Positions 43,967-53,370 of a stretch of 54,508 nucleotides of DNA are shown in pieces. The notes beneath the pieces are model-generated. The model made no database searches. It was not told the DNA's origin and saw only the letters and a program-made list of their open reading frames with translations. The position numbers and the translations under genes are program-made. How positions within the stretch are numbered: position 1 is the stretch's first letter; every line of letters starts with the position of its first letter. Origin of the DNA: Methylobacterium sp. WL119 (GTDB lineage Bacteria; Pseudomonadota; Alphaproteobacteria; Rhizobiales; Beijerinckiaceae); contig NZ_VRUU01000023.1 of assembly GCF_008039875.1 (NCBI RefSeq), positions 1-54,508 on the forward strand. The letters are read 5' to 3'.

Positions 43967-44632
43967 TTAAGCCCGGCTCGATCGCAGACGCGCGACCTCA
44001 CCGGGGCCGATCTCGAGGTAGAAGCGGATCGCGTCGTCGACCAGCTCGTCGGGCGTGACACCCGCCGCCTTTGCGGCTCGCGTGACCTGAAGGCCGAGCG
44101 CGAGGTCTACGCGTAAGGCCGCACCCTGGTGCGGGACGACCGGGGTGGCAGCAGCCTCATGTTCCGGGGCAGCGTGACTCCGCGATTCGAGCTTGCCGAG
44201 CTTTGCCTCGCGACGGCCCTTGTGAACCAGAGCGTCGGCGCGCTCGTTGAGGCGGTCGCCGGCATGCCCCCGGACCCAGGTCCACATCACGTTTCGCGCG
44301 GCGTTCAGTTCATCGAGGCGCTTCATCAGGTCGACGTTTTTCACGTCGCCCGTTGTCGTGCGCCAGCCCTTCGCCTTCCAGCCGCGCATCCATTCCGTCA
44401 CCGATTTGACGACGTACTGGCTATCGCACCGCATCTCGATGGCCGCACCGGCCGGGAAATGCTCGAGGCCCTTGATCGCAGCCGTCAGCTCCATGCGGTT
44501 GTTGGTCGTGGTGCCGGGCTCCCCGCCGCAGAGTTCGACCATGCCGTCCTGTGCCGCGACGACGACGCCCCAGCCGCCGGGTCCAGGGTTCGGGTCGCAA
44601 CCTCCGTCGGCATAGACGATCGTTCGCATCAT
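43967..44632 (-). CDS. rnhA: Ribonuclease HI with C-terminal ribbon-helix-helix-like extension
   Basis: Residues 1-150 form a standard RNase HI with all acidic residues: YADGGCDPNPGPGG (Asp), NNRMELTAAI (Glu), MRCDSQYV (Asp), VRGHAGDRLNERAD (Asp and His). It degrades RNA in RNA-DNA hybrids. The extra 70 residues begin after a Glu/Ala-rich linker. They look like a ribbon-helix-helix fold, with the strand ALRVDLALGLQV, then TRAAKAAGVTPDELVDDAIRFYLE, in the pattern of Arc/CopG-type domains. That tail could add DNA binding or dimerisation. Two ATG codons (44632, 44629) are equally usable. Confidence 0.9.
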   Translation of the reverse strand: MMRTIVYADGGCDPNPGPGGWGVVVAAQDGMVELCGGEPGTTTNNRMELTAAIKGLEHFPAGAAIEMRCDSQYVVKSVTEWMRGWKAKGWRTTTGDVKNVDLMKRLDELNAARNVMWTWVRGHAGDRLNERADALVHKGRREAKLGKLESRSHAAPEHEAAATPVVPHQGAALRVDLALGLQVTRAAKAAGVTPDELVDDAIRFYLEIGPGEVARLRSSRA

Positions 44633-44860
44633 GGCGTCGGCCCTTCCGCATGGGGGTTCGATCGGAGGTCGTCACCGATGACGTAAATTGGCTGACAGAT
44701 CGTATCCCTGGCTCAGGGGCGCGTGCTGATCTCGCCCGTACGCGTCCGGCAAGGGCCGCCTTTTGAGATGGTCGGGTCGGGAGGTCTCATGGAACTGCGC
44801 TGCAGCACCACCGAGCTTGCGCGTTCGTCACCTCGCCGCTGTTCGGTAACGCTCTGTAAA

Positions 44861-44894
44861 CAAAGAAAAATAGCGCGCGGATCCCTCCGCGCGC
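44861..44894 (-). terminator. Rho-independent terminator of the DUF2786 gene
   Basis: A 9-bp stem (GCGCGCGGA / TCCGCGCGC) has a 4-nt loop. On the minus strand it is followed by a TATTTTTCTTTG tract. It lies 38 bp beyond the stop of the DUF2786 gene. Confidence 0.85.
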
Positions 44895-44931
44895 CATCTC
44901 CTTGAACTGTCGTCGGCGGTTACCACGTCGA

Positions 44932-45630
44932 TCATGACAAAAACTTTGGAGGTCGCGCGCCGGAAATGCCCGTCACCAGGTTCACCCGGTCGCCCGCAGC
45001 CCGACCCGCGGCCCGGGCTGAAGAGTTGTCGCGGTACCGAGAGGCTCTGCAGGGGGTAAGCGTCAACCCCAGCGCATGATACTGAGCCTCGACCACCGCA
45101 TTCTTCACGAGGGCCAGGGACGTTCCATTCGCCGTGGTGGCCTTGGTTTCTCGTGCCGACGCCATGTCCTCGAAGCGCTCGGCGAGCCGGTATCCCATCG
45201 CGACCATGAATGGCTTGCGCAACTCCCGTCTCATGAACTTCTGCGGACGTGCGCTCGATCGACAATAGATATCGAAGCCAACGTCCATCGCCGATCGACA
45301 CAGGCTTGTCATGTAGCTCGCAATGACGACGTCGAGCGGCAAACCGAAATACTGAACGCTACCACTCTCGAACCAGACGCGACAGCCACAGAAGCGGGCG
45401 ATGGCACTCGCAGCCAAGTTGACGTCGTGGTAGCGTTCCGTAGCCGTATGCTGCCTACAACGTTCTGATTTGAGTTCCAGATCGGAATAGGTCAGCCCAT
45501 AGCGATCCATGAGTTCGCCAATCTTCTTTGCAGCAGCCAAAGCTTCACTCTCGGTACACCCATTGGACACAGTTTTTGCCATCAGCGCGCGAATGCGGTT
45601 CATGGCAGCCTGCCTATTAGCATTATCCAT
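44932..45630 (-). CDS. DUF2786-domain protein
   Basis: This 232-residue protein starts with a DUF2786 module: NRIRALMAKTVSNGCTESEALAAAKKIGELMDRYGLTYSDLEL. A Cys- and Phe-bearing middle (FCGCRVWFESGSVQYFGLPLDV) and helices with MVAMGYRLAERFEDM follow. DUF2786 proteins are common in phage and plasmid DNA; their function is unknown. Upstream is an AT-rich region with likely promoters, and downstream a good terminator, so it is a single-gene unit. It may be the last trace of a mobile island near the nrdJ core region. Confidence 0.85.
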   Translation of the reverse strand: MDNANRQAAMNRIRALMAKTVSNGCTESEALAAAKKIGELMDRYGLTYSDLELKSERCRQHTATERYHDVNLAASAIARFCGCRVWFESGSVQYFGLPLDVVIASYMTSLCRSAMDVGFDIYCRSSARPQKFMRRELRKPFMVAMGYRLAERFEDMASARETKATTANGTSLALVKNAVVEAQYHALGLTLTPCRASRYRDNSSARAAGRAAGDRVNLVTGISGARPPKFLS

Positions 45631-46035
45631 TGCAGATCTCCGCCGCAGGCCCTTTAGACGCTACGTCTAAAACCAAAGATGTCAGTCAAGATTCACTTGG
45701 CGCGATCAGAAATGCGCGCTGTGAGGTCTCTGTGCTATCGAGGTCGGATCTGCATCTGGAATGGCAGTCTATCAATTAGTGGCTTATTGTGATCTGGGGT
45801 GAATTTATAGCGGCGTAAAATCCGTTGAGTGTTACTGCCTTTTGCGCAGAAACGAGCCAATGCGTTGAATATATTTGACGGGTTCATTGTGGGCTCCGTG
45901 ATTGGGCGCGGAGCTAATTTGTTCGAGTGCGGCTCGGTGTCAAATTAAGGAAGCGAAGTAAAAAATTGTTCGGTTGTTCATCGGTTGTTGGCTAGGTGGG
46001 TCCGTGGGGATTCTTTTTGTTAGACCAGCAGCTTG
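45631..46035. other. AT-rich non-coding gap
   Basis: These 405 bp have lower GC than both neighbours. They include the promoter side of the DUF2786 gene. No frame of more than 30 codons shows coding character. No tRNA or small RNA structure was seen. Confidence 0.4.
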
Positions 46036-46076
46036 AACAAAAGAAGGGCGCGCGGCTTATGCCACGCGCCCTTCGA
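46036..46076 (-). terminator. Rho-independent terminator of nrdJ
   Basis: The stem GAAGGGCGCG / CGCGCCCTTC (10 bp, extended by GGC/GCC near the loop) is followed on the minus strand by a TTCTTTTGTT tract. It lies about 100 bp beyond the nrdJ stop. Confidence 0.85.
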
Positions 46077-46177
46077 ATTTTCAAACTTATGCTTCGAGCT
46101 AGCTTACTCTATGGTTCCGCAAGGCGTTTTTATGCTTCGATTCACACGTTACACGTCCCCTGCGCCGACCGCCGCGC

Positions 46178-49100
46178 CTACGAACAGCCGGTCGTGCTGC
46201 CGCAGGTGTCGCACTTCAGGCAGGTTCCGTTGCGGACCAGCGTGAAGTTCGCGCATTCCGGGCAGGCCTCGCCGACGTAGCCCTTCATCTTGGCCTCGGC
46301 GCGCCGGTCGGCGACGCTGCGCTCCGGCTTGGCGAAGGGCAGGGCCTCGATCGACGTCTCCGCGTGGCCGGCGAAGTCCGGCTCCGCCTTGAGCGCGGTG
46401 GCGCCGCGCATGGCGTGGACCACGCCGCCGGCCGGGGCCGACTGGCCCGCGTTGCCGGCGCCGACGCCGACGGTCGCGCCGGACGGGCCGCCCTGGATCA
46501 GGGTCAGCCGGTCGGCCGAGCCGCGCAGCAGACCGCGGGAGACGACGCTGGCGGCCGTCTGCTGCGGCTTGCCCGCCTCGCGGGTGGTGTCGCCCTCGCC
46601 GCCGCCGAGCACGGTCGAGCCGATCTCGGAGGGGTCGACATGGGCGAGGTCCATGCGGGCGAGGTACGAGATCGCCAGCTCGCGGAAGACGTAGTCGAGG
46701 ATAGAGGTCGCGTTCTTGATCGCGTCGTTGCCCTGCACGAAGCCCGCCGGCTCGAAGCGGGTGAAGGTGAAGGCCTCGACGTATTCCTCGAGCGGCACGC
46801 CGTACTGGAGCCCGAGCGAGATCGCGATGGCGAAGTTGTTCATCAGGCTTCGGAAGGCGGCGCCCTCCTTGTGCATGTCGATGAAGATCTCGCCGATGCG
46901 GCCGTCGTCGTACTCGCCGGTGCGCAGGTAGACCTTGTGGCCGCCGACGACGGCCTTCTGGGTGTAGCCCTTGCGCCGGTGCGGCAGCTTCTCGCGCGAG
47001 CGGATGCGCTCGACCCGCTCGATCACCCGCTCGACGATTCGTTCGGCGAGCTGCGTCGCCTTGGCGGCGGCCGGCGCCTGCACCAGCGCCTCGACCATGT
47101 CCTCCTCGTCGTCCTCGTCCTGGATCAGGGCCGAGTTCAGCGGCTGCGACAGCTTGGAGCCGTCGCGGTAGAGCGCGTTGGCCTTGAGCGCCAGGCGCCA
47201 GGACAGGGTGTAGGCCGCCTTGCAATCCTCGACCGTGGCGTCGTTGGGCATGTTGATGGTCTTGGAGATCGCCCCCGAGATGAAGGGCTGCGCCGCCGCC
47301 ATCATGCGGATGTGGCTGTCGACCGAGAGGTAGCGCTTGCCGATCCGCCCGCACGGGTTGGCGCAGTCGAACACCGCGTAGTGCTCCTGCTTCAGCCCCG
47401 GCGCGCCCTCGAGCGTCATCGCCCCGCAGATGTGGGTGTTGGCGGCCTCGACGTCCTTCCGCGAGAAGCCGAGGAACGGCAGCAGCTCGAAGGTCGGGTC
47501 GGAGAGCCTGTCCGCCGGCACCTTCAGGGTGTCGGTGAGGAAGGCGTCGCCCAACGTCCAGCGGTTGAACACGAACTTGATGTCGAAGGCCGACTTCAGG
47601 CCCGCCTCGATCGCGGCGATCTTGTCGTCGGTGAAGCCCTTGGCCCGCAGGGAGCCCGGGTTGATCGCCGGCGCCTGGCCCATCGAGCCGTGGCCGACCG
47701 CGTAGGCCTCGATCTCGGCGATCTCGGATTCGCGGTAGCCGAGCGCGCGCAGCGCATCCGGCGCGGCCTGGTTGATGATCTTGAAGTAGCCGCCGCCGGC
47801 GAGCTTCTTGAACTTCACCAGGGCGAAGTCGGGCTCGATGCCGGTGGTGTCGCAATCCATGACGAGGCCGATCGTGCCGGTCGGCGCCAGCACCGTCGCC
47901 TGCGCGTTGCGATAGCCGTGCTCCTCGCCGAGCCGCAGGGCGCGGTCCCAGGCGGCGCGGGCGTGGTCGCCGAGATTGCCCTGCGGGATGTTGGCGTGGT
48001 CGAGCGGCACCGGGGCGATCGAGAGGAACTCGTAGCCCTCCGCCTCGCCGTGCGCCGCGCGGCGGTGGTTGCGGATCACCTTGAGCATGGCGTCCGCGTT
48101 GTCCTCGTAGGCCGGAAAGGCCCCGAGCTCCGCGGCCATCTCGGCCGAGGTGGCGTAGGACACGCCGGTCATGATCGCGGTCAGCGCGCCGGCCAGCGCC
48201 CGGCCCTTATCCGAGTCGTAGGGCAGGCCCATCGTCATCAGCAGGCCGCCGATGTTGGCGTAGCCGAGGCCGAGCGTGCGGTACCTGTAGGAGAGCTCGG
48301 CGATCTCCTTCGACGGGAACTGCGCCATCGTCACCGAGATCTCGAGCACCACCGTCCAGAGGCGGTTGAGGTGCTCGAACGCCTCGACGTCGAACTGCTT
48401 GGTCTGGCGGTCGTACATCGTCAGCAGGTTGGCCGAGGCCAGGTTGCAGGCGGTGTCGTCGAGGAACATGTACTCGGAGCACGGGTTCGAGGCCCGGATC
48501 CGCCCGCCGGTCGGGCAGGTGTGCCAGTCGTTCATCGTGGTGTTGAAGTGCAGGCCCGGATCAGCCGAGGCCCAGGCCGCCTCGCCGATCTTCTCCCACA
48601 GCTCGCGCGCCGGCAGGGTCTTGGTCGTCTTGCCGGTGGTGCGGGCCTTCAGCTCCCAGGGCGCGTCGGTCTCGACCGCGCGCAGGAAGTCGTCGGTCAG
48701 CGAGACCGAGTTGTTGGAGTTCTGGCCGGCCACCGTGAGGTAGGCCTCCGAGTCCCAGTCGGTGTCGTAGACCGGGAAGTCGATCTTGGTGAAGCCTTGG
48801 CGGGCGAACTGGATCACCCGCTTGGTGTAGGAATCCGGCACGGCGTCCTTGCGGGCGGCCTTCACGGCCTTCTTCAGGGCCGGGTTGCGCTCGGGGTCGA
48901 AGCAGGCGTCGCCTTCCGCCTCGCACTGGGTGCAGGCCTTCATCACCGCGGCGAGGTGCTTGGAGACGATCTTGGAGCCGGTCACCAGCGCGGCGACCTT
49001 CTGCTCCTCCTTCACCTTCCAGTCGATGTACTGCTCGATGTCCGGGTGGTCGATGTCGACGATGACCATCTTGGCCGCGCGCCGGGTGGTGCCGCCGGAC

Positions 49101-49906
49101 TTGATCGCGCCGGCCGCCCGGTCGCCGATCTTGAGGAAGGACATCAGGCCGGACGACTTGCCGCCGCCGCCGAGTTTTTCGTTTTCTCCACGAAGCATCG
49201 AAAAATTCGAGCCGGTGCCGGAGCCGTACTTGAACAGGCGCGCCTCGCGGACCCACAGGTCCATGATGCCGCCCTCGTTGACGAGGTCGTCCTGCACGCC
49301 CTGGATGAAGCAGGCATGCGGCTGCGGGTGCTCGTAGGACGAGGCGGACTTGGTCAGCTCGCCGCTGCGGTAGTCGACGTAGTAATGGCCCTGGGCCGGG
49401 CCGTCGATGCCGTAGGCCCAATGCAGGCCGGTGTTGAACCATTGCGGCGAGTTCGGCGCGACCATCTGCTTGGCGAGCATGAAGCGCAGCTCGTCGAGGA
49501 ACGCGGAGGCGTCCTCCTCAGAGGTGAAGTAGCCGCCCTTCCAGCCCCAGTAGGTCCAGCAGCCGGCCAGGCGGTCGAACACCTGCGTCGCCGACGTCTC
49601 GGAGCCGGTGCGCTCGGCCTCGGGCAGCTCGCCGAGCGCCGCCTCGTCCGGCACCGAGCGCCACAGGAAGGACGGGACGTCGTTCTCCTCGACCCTTTTC
49701 AGGCGCGCCGGCACGCCGGCCTTGCGGAAGTACTTCTGCGCCAGCACGTCGCTCGCGACCTGGCTCCAGCTCTCGGGCACCGAGATCCCGTCGAGGCGGA
49801 AGACGGTCGAGCCGTCCGGGTTGCGGATCTCGGACAGTGCCTTGCGGAACGGGATCGCCGCATAAGGCGAGGAACCGGACGTGGTGTAACGACGCTCGAA
49901 CCGCAT
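46178..49906 (-). CDS. nrdJ: Adenosylcobalamin-dependent ribonucleotide reductase (class II)
   Basis: This 1242-residue enzyme converts ribonucleotides to deoxyribonucleotides using vitamin B12 to make its radical. The N-terminus (FERRYTTSG, then SEIRNPDGS) and the core are typical of the long class II enzymes of alphaproteobacteria. Landmarks are [57 protein letters not shown] (residues about 475-495, with the radical Cys in PCSEY), and [21 protein letters not shown]. The C-terminus is a zinc ribbon with CPECANF and a CDTCG pair. The ATG at 49906 is preferred because AGAGG precedes it. A long plus-strand frame inside is a shadow. A putative NrdR box lies upstream. Confidence 0.97.
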   Translation of the reverse strand: MRFERRYTTSGSSPYAAIPFRKALSEIRNPDGSTVFRLDGISVPESWSQVASDVLAQKYFRKAGVPARLKRVEENDVPSFLWRSVPDEAALGELPEAERTGSETSATQVFDRLAGCWTYWGWKGGYFTSEEDASAFLDELRFMLAKQMVAPNSPQWFNTGLHWAYGIDGPAQGHYYVDYRSGELTKSASSYEHPQPHACFIQGVQDDLVNEGGIMDLWVREARLFKYGSGTGSNFSMLRGENEKLGGGGKSSGLMSFLKIGDRAAGAIKSGGTTRRAAKMVIVDIDHPDIEQYIDWKVKEEQKVAALVTGSKIVSKHLAAVMKACTQCEAEGDACFDPERNPALKKAVKAARKDAVPDSYTKRVIQFARQGFTKIDFPVYDTDWDSEAYLTVAGQNSNNSVSLTDDFLRAVETDAPWELKARTTGKTTKTLPARELWEKIGEAAWASADPGLHFNTTMNDWHTCPTGGRIRASNPCSEYMFLDDTACNLASANLLTMYDRQTKQFDVEAFEHLNRLWTVVLEISVTMAQFPSKEIAELSYRYRTLGLGYANIGGLLMTMGLPYDSDKGRALAGALTAIMTGVSYATSAEMAAELGAFPAYEDNADAMLKVIRNHRRAAHGEAEGYEFLSIAPVPLDHANIPQGNLGDHARAAWDRALRLGEEHGYRNAQATVLAPTGTIGLVMDCDTTGIEPDFALVKFKKLAGGGYFKIINQAAPDALRALGYRESEIAEIEAYAVGHGSMGQAPAINPGSLRAKGFTDDKIAAIEAGLKSAFDIKFVFNRWTLGDAFLTDTLKVPADRLSDPTFELLPFLGFSRKDVEAANTHICGAMTLEGAPGLKQEHYAVFDCANPCGRIGKRYLSVDSHIRMMAAAQPFISGAISKTINMPNDATVEDCKAAYTLSWRLALKANALYRDGSKLSQPLNSALIQDEDDEEDMVEALVQAPAAAKATQLAERIVERVIERVERIRSREKLPHRRKGYTQKAVVGGHKVYLRTGEYDDGRIGEIFIDMHKEGAAFRSLMNNFAIAISLGLQYGVPLEEYVEAFTFTRFEPAGFVQGNDAIKNATSILDYVFRELAISYLARMDLAHVDPSEIGSTVLGGGEGDTTREAGKPQQTAASVVSRGLLRGSADRLTLIQGGPSGATVGVGAGNAGQSAPAGGVVHAMRGATALKAEPDFAGHAETSIEALPFAKPERSVADRRAEAKMKGYVGEACPECANFTLVRNGTCLKCDTCGSTTGCS

Positions 49907-50131
49907 GAGACGCACCTCTCCCGACGAGGCGCAGAGGCGCCCCGGGGTTGAATCCGGAGACCCGAAGAGCCGAATCCGGGCGCCTGAAGCGACGCTGCCC
50001 GGATCGGCCGACGTTGGTAAGAAGGTGGCTGGACGCGCACGGATCGAACGGATCGGCGCTCCCGAACCATGACCCGGACATTAACGCCGGGCCGGCCTTC
50101 ACGTCAACAAGTGGTGTTCGGCCTCCCGGTT

Positions 50132-50170
50132 CCACGCTAGATGTTGTGGTCTTGGCGGTAAAATTGTGGA
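50132..50170 (-). promoter_or_regulatory. Putative NrdR boxes upstream of nrdJ
   Basis: Read on the minus strand, CCACAACATCTAGCGTGG (50132-50149) is a near-palindrome like the NrdR consensus (CACA-A-AT-T-TGTG). A second half-like site, CCACAATTTTACC, starts 20 nt upstream. The spacing of two helical turns is typical of paired NrdR boxes. The sites are about 225 bp before the nrdJ start. The repressor gene itself is not in the window. Confidence 0.4.
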
Positions 50171-50470
50171 TAAGTCGGCGCCGGCCGTAAGTGCTGTTTC
50201 CGCCTCCTGGATTTCGCGCGGAAAATTTTTGCGTCCACAGCGTCGTCGGGGCGCCCGAAAACGCCCGCGCCGCGCCGCCGCGCCGGCATGGCCGCCGGGC
50301 AACGGGGCCGGTCCGCGGCGACGCCCGCCCGGCGGCGTCACCGGCGCCCGGACTCGGGTTTCGGACTTGGTTCTGGACTTGCGGGCACCCGCTGCTCATA
50401 ACCGCGCTCTGCATGCGCAGCCCGGATCGCGATCCCCGGCCGCGCGTGCGAGCAGGCTTCGGAGACGGCG

Positions 50471-50887
50471 ATGGCGCTCAAGGACACGCTTCTGCGCATC
50501 TTCACGTGGTGGAACGGGCAGACGATGTCGCTCGCGCTCTACACCGCGCGCAGCGGCAACTTCGTCGGCAGCGACGACCACGGCAACAAGTACTACCGCG
50601 CGCAAGGGGCGCTGATCGACCGCTCGGTCGGCTCGGAGCGGCGCTGGGTGGTCTACAACGGCTACGCCGACGCCTCGAAGGTCCCGCCCGGCTGGCGCGG
50701 CTGGCTCTGCCACAACATCGAGCTGCCGCCGAGCGAGGAGGCCTACACCCCGCGCGAGTGGCAGAAGCCCCACGTCGAGAACATGACCGGCACGGCCGAC
50801 GCCTACCGCCCGAAGGGCTCGCAGCTCTCCTGGGGCGCCCGCCCCGCCGCCACCGGCGACTACGTGCCGTGGACGCCGGGCGAATAG
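50471..50887 (+). CDS. NADH:ubiquinone oxidoreductase accessory subunit NDUFA12
   Basis: This 138-residue protein of the NDUFA12/B17.2 family is a supernumerary subunit of respiratory complex I found in alphaproteobacteria and mitochondria. Landmarks are a short N-terminal helix (LLRIFTWWNGQTMSLALYT), GNFVGSDDHGNKYYRAQG, RRWVVYNGYADASKVPPGWRGWLCH, and the C-terminal EWQKPHVENMTGTADAYRPKGS. It should bind the matrix-arm or periphery of complex I on the cytoplasmic side. The main nuo operon is not adjacent. The start at ATG 50471 matches family length. Confidence 0.95.
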   Translation: MALKDTLLRIFTWWNGQTMSLALYTARSGNFVGSDDHGNKYYRAQGALIDRSVGSERRWVVYNGYADASKVPPGWRGWLCHNIELPPSEEAYTPREWQKPHVENMTGTADAYRPKGSQLSWGARPAATGDYVPWTPGE

Positions 50888-50967
50888 CCCCCCACCAGTC
50901 CGGCCGGCACGTCTCCCCTCCGGTTGGATAGGCCTCCGAGGCCGGATCTGCTTTGACGACCCGGTCT

Positions 50968-51084
50968 CCGTCATTCCGGGGCTGCGCAGCAGAGCCCGGA
51001 ATCCAGGGCCGCCGCGAGGCGCAGACTGGAGCGAGACCCGCGGCGCTGGATCCCGGGCTCGCCTCCGGCGCCCCGGGATGACGG
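50968..51084. repeat. Intergenic palindromic repeat
   Basis: The terminal arms CCGTCATTCCGGGGC and GCCCCGGGATGACGG are nearly complementary (one mismatch). A second inner pair, CCCGGAATCCAG and CTGGATCCCGGG, lies between them. This nested-palindrome shape is typical of the dispersed GTCATTCCGGG...GGATGAC repeats of Methylobacterium and other rhizobial genomes. Confidence 0.75.
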
Positions 51085-51231
51085 GGAGGGGCCGGAAACG
51101 AGACCTGCAGGCCCTGTCCGCCCGCGTCGCGACCACGGAGGCCGCGCCCTTTTTCCACCACCGTTTCCGTATTGAACGCGTCGATCCGCCGGCCGCGCGC
51201 CGCGTCGTTCACTTGCCGAGAGGGGCGTGCC

Positions 51232-51876
51232 TTGAGCCGCATCACCGCACGGGCCGCGTTCGGCCTCGCCGCCCTCGCGCTCTGCGCAGGCCCGGCCTCC
51301 GCCGACAAGATCAAGAACCCGACCGCGGTGTTCTCCGGCCTCGACAAGATCACCGGCCGCATCGTCTCGTTCGAGGTGGCGGTGGACGAGACCGTGCAGT
51401 TCGGCGCGCTGCAGCTCACCCCGCGGGTCTGCTACACCCGGCCGCCGACCGAGAGCGCCAAGACCACGGCCTTCCTCGAGGTCGACGAGGTGACGCTGGA
51501 GAACAAGTACCGCCGGATCTTCACCGGCTGGATGTTCGCCTCGAGCCCCGGCCTGCACGCGATCGAGCACCCGATCTACGACGTGTGGCTGGTGGATTGT
51601 AAGGGCGGCAGCGACATCATCGCCGAGGCGCGCGAGCAGGAGGACGTGCCGGCGATGGCCGCCAAGCCCGAGCGCAAGCGCGGCACGAAGGACGCCGCCA
51701 AGACCGTGCAGCAGGTCAACTCCGCCGGCCAGGTCGACGTCGAGGCGCCGCGCGGCGTCCCGGTCCAGCCGCGCCAGAAGCCCTCGCGCAAGTTCTTCCC
51801 GTCGAACGAGGGCCCGGCCCCGGCCCCGCCGCAGCCCCCGCAGCCGCAATCGATCTTCGACGCGATCTTCCGCTGA
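51232..51876 (+). CDS. DUF2155-domain secreted protein
   Basis: This 214-residue protein has a signal peptide (residues 1-22, GPASA-DK). The DUF2155 domain covers about residues 25-130: NPTAVFSGLDKITGRIVSFEV, TVQFGALQLTPRVCYTRPP, FTGWMFASSPGLHAIEHPIYDVWLVDC. Two cysteines may form a disulfide. The C-terminal third is basic and Pro-rich (EGPAPAPPQPP). The family is periplasmic, of unknown role, and is usually near the complex I subunit and aat in these bacteria. The start is a TTG at 51232 preceded by a GAGAGGGG site; an upstream TTG at 51172 would place the signal peptide too far in. Confidence 0.9.
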   Translation: MSRITARAAFGLAALALCAGPASADKIKNPTAVFSGLDKITGRIVSFEVAVDETVQFGALQLTPRVCYTRPPTESAKTTAFLEVDEVTLENKYRRIFTGWMFASSPGLHAIEHPIYDVWLVDCKGGSDIIAEAREQEDVPAMAAKPERKRGTKDAAKTVQQVNSAGQVDVEAPRGVPVQPRQKPSRKFFPSNEGPAPAPPQPPQPQSIFDAIFR

Positions 51877-51882
51877 CCGCAT

Positions 51883-51921
51883 CCCCCTTTCCCTCCCCCC
51901 TGAAGCGGGGGAGGGAAGGGG
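51883..51921. terminator. Bidirectional hairpin terminator
   Basis: The arms CCCCTTTCCCTCCCCC and GGGGGAGGGAAGGGG (one unpaired T) surround a CTGAAGC loop. It sits between the convergent DUF2155 and aat genes and probably ends both transcripts. Confidence 0.75.
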
Positions 51922-51925
51922 AGCC

Positions 51926-52612
51926 TCACGCCTCCGCGGAGCCCGGCCCGAGGGCGGCCAGGGCCTGCGCCCCTCGGACGCTGCCGTCCGTCGGCCAGGC
52001 GTTCCAGTCGGCGGCGTGGCCCAGCGCCTCGGCGAGCCGGCGCTTGTAGACGTGGCGCGGCAGCTCCTCGGCGCCGAACTGGGCGAGGTGCTCGGTGACG
52101 AACTGGGTGTCGGCGAGGCGGTATCCGCCGGCGCGGAGCCGTCCCATCAGGTGGACGAGGGCGACCTTCGAGGCGTCGCGCACCTCGTGGAACATGCTCT
52201 CGCCGAAGAAGGCCGCCCCCATCGAGACCCCGTAGAGGCCGCCGACGAGCCGGCGCGGCTCGCCGGCGTAGACCTCGATCGTGTGGGCGTGGCCGCGGTC
52301 GAACAGCGCGCCGTAGAGCTCGCGGATGCGGCCGTTGATCCAGGTGCGCTCGCTCTCGCGGCGCGGGGCGGCGCAGCCGCCGATCACGCCGTCGAAGTCG
52401 GTGTCGCTGCGGACCTCGAACACGTCCGAGCGCACCGTGCGCGCGAGCCGCTTCGACACGCGGAACCCGTCGAGCGGCAGCACCCCGCGGGCGCGGGGCT
52501 CGACCCAGTACAGCGTCGGGTCGTCGGCGTCCTCGGCCATCGGGAAGATGCCGGCGGCGTAGGCCTTGAGAAGGATCTCGGGCGTGATCTCCACGCGGGT
52601 GCCGTCGTGCAT
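51926..52612 (-). CDS. aat: Leucyl/phenylalanyl-tRNA--protein transferase
   Basis: This 228-residue Aat enzyme transfers Leu or Phe from tRNA to proteins with N-terminal Arg or Lys, marking them for ClpS-ClpAP. Landmarks are [89 protein letters not shown], and [19 protein letters not shown]. The length is normal. The ATG at 52612 ([12 protein letters not shown]) is preferred; the frame extends further upstream but without coding character. Confidence 0.96.
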   Translation of the reverse strand: MHDGTRVEITPEILLKAYAAGIFPMAEDADDPTLYWVEPRARGVLPLDGFRVSKRLARTVRSDVFEVRSDTDFDGVIGGCAAPRRESERTWINGRIRELYGALFDRGHAHTIEVYAGEPRRLVGGLYGVSMGAAFFGESMFHEVRDASKVALVHLMGRLRAGGYRLADTQFVTEHLAQFGAEELPRHVYKRRLAEALGHAADWNAWPTDGSVRGAQALAALGPGSAEA

Positions 52613-52956
52613 GGCGGCGATTCTGGCGTGCGCGCGTCCGGAACGCCAGTGGGGCGGCCGCGCAAATCCACGGCGCCGACGCCGCGGGCCCGACCGGCCG
52701 GCGATCGCGATCCTTCTGCGGTTCGATCCGTCCGCATCAGGACCGACCTGCAGGGGCGGCGATCTTTGGAAGCACATCCCCGGCCGCATTGGCTAGGATC
52801 ATCAGCATCGAACCCAAGAGGTGGCAGCACGCCGCCCGGAGGCCGGCATGATCGTCGCCATGCGCAAGTCCCGACCCGAGGCCCGTCCGATCCCGTCGTG
52901 TCGTCGCACCGACGGCACGGGGAAGGATCGCAATACGGCACGGAAGGACGACGGCG
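52613..52956. other. Non-coding divergent gap
   Basis: These 344 bp lie between aat and the small gene at 52957. No frame with a credible start is seen. It holds promoters for both divergent genes. Confidence 0.4.
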
Positions 52957-53238
52957 ATGGGCCATCACGACACGGCATTTGACGCATCCGGCGCGGGACG
53001 GACATTCGGATCCCGCACCTTCGCCCTGGCCGCGCGGGCGCACCGCCGGCATTACGGCCGGGCCGCCTTCGCCACCGCCATCGACGACGGCCTGATGCCC
53101 GACGAGGTGCGCGGCATCCTGGCCGGCCGCAGGATCGTCGACGCCTTCCCGGTGCGCCGGGGCGAGAGCCCGCCGGCCTATGCCGGCCGCGCCGTGGCCG
53201 AGATGATGGTCGCCTACCTCGCGAGCGAGACGCCCTGA
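52957..53238 (+). CDS. Hypothetical 93-aa protein
   Basis: A small frame reads MGHHDTAFDASGAGRTFGSR and continues with an Arg/His/Ala-rich helix (TFALAARAHRRHYGRAAFATAI), a DGLMPDEVRGILAGRRIVDAF segment and a final helix (AVAEMMVAYLASE). It has strong high-GC codon use. No domain or motif is recognised. No signal peptide is present, so it should be cytoplasmic. Confidence 0.6.
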   Translation: MGHHDTAFDASGAGRTFGSRTFALAARAHRRHYGRAAFATAIDDGLMPDEVRGILAGRRIVDAFPVRRGESPPAYAGRAVAEMMVAYLASETP

Positions 53239-53291
53239 GCGGCGAAGCGCCCTCGCGGGCGACCCGGCCGACGCGGTCGGCCCGACCCTGA

Positions 53292-53327
53292 TCCCACCCC
53301 GAAGTCCAGTCCCACCCCGAAGTCCAG
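53292..53327. repeat. 18-bp direct repeat, two copies
   Basis: TCCCACCCCGAAGTCCAG occurs twice head-to-tail (53292-53309 and 53310-53327) in the short gap between two genes. It may be a strand-slippage duplication. No function is inferred. Confidence 0.85.
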
Positions 53328-53370
53328 CCATCGGACGACCTGCGCGACGCCGCAGGCGAGAGGTTTCGGC

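Noticed and set aside
44690..44770. Possible tRNA-like 3' end (CGTCCGGCAAGGGCCGCC)
   Set aside because: No acceptor stem, anticodon arm or T-loop could be formed around it.
46364..49951. 1195-codon plus-strand open frame
   Set aside because: It is exactly antisense to nrdJ and full of Arg, Gly and His runs. High GC keeps the opposite frame open; nrdJ is unmistakable on the other strand.
49916..50131. Cobalamin riboswitch upstream of nrdJ
   Set aside because: The B12-box consensus (a GCCACTG-type segment) was not seen in the leader. The enzyme uses B12 but does not need to be regulated by it.
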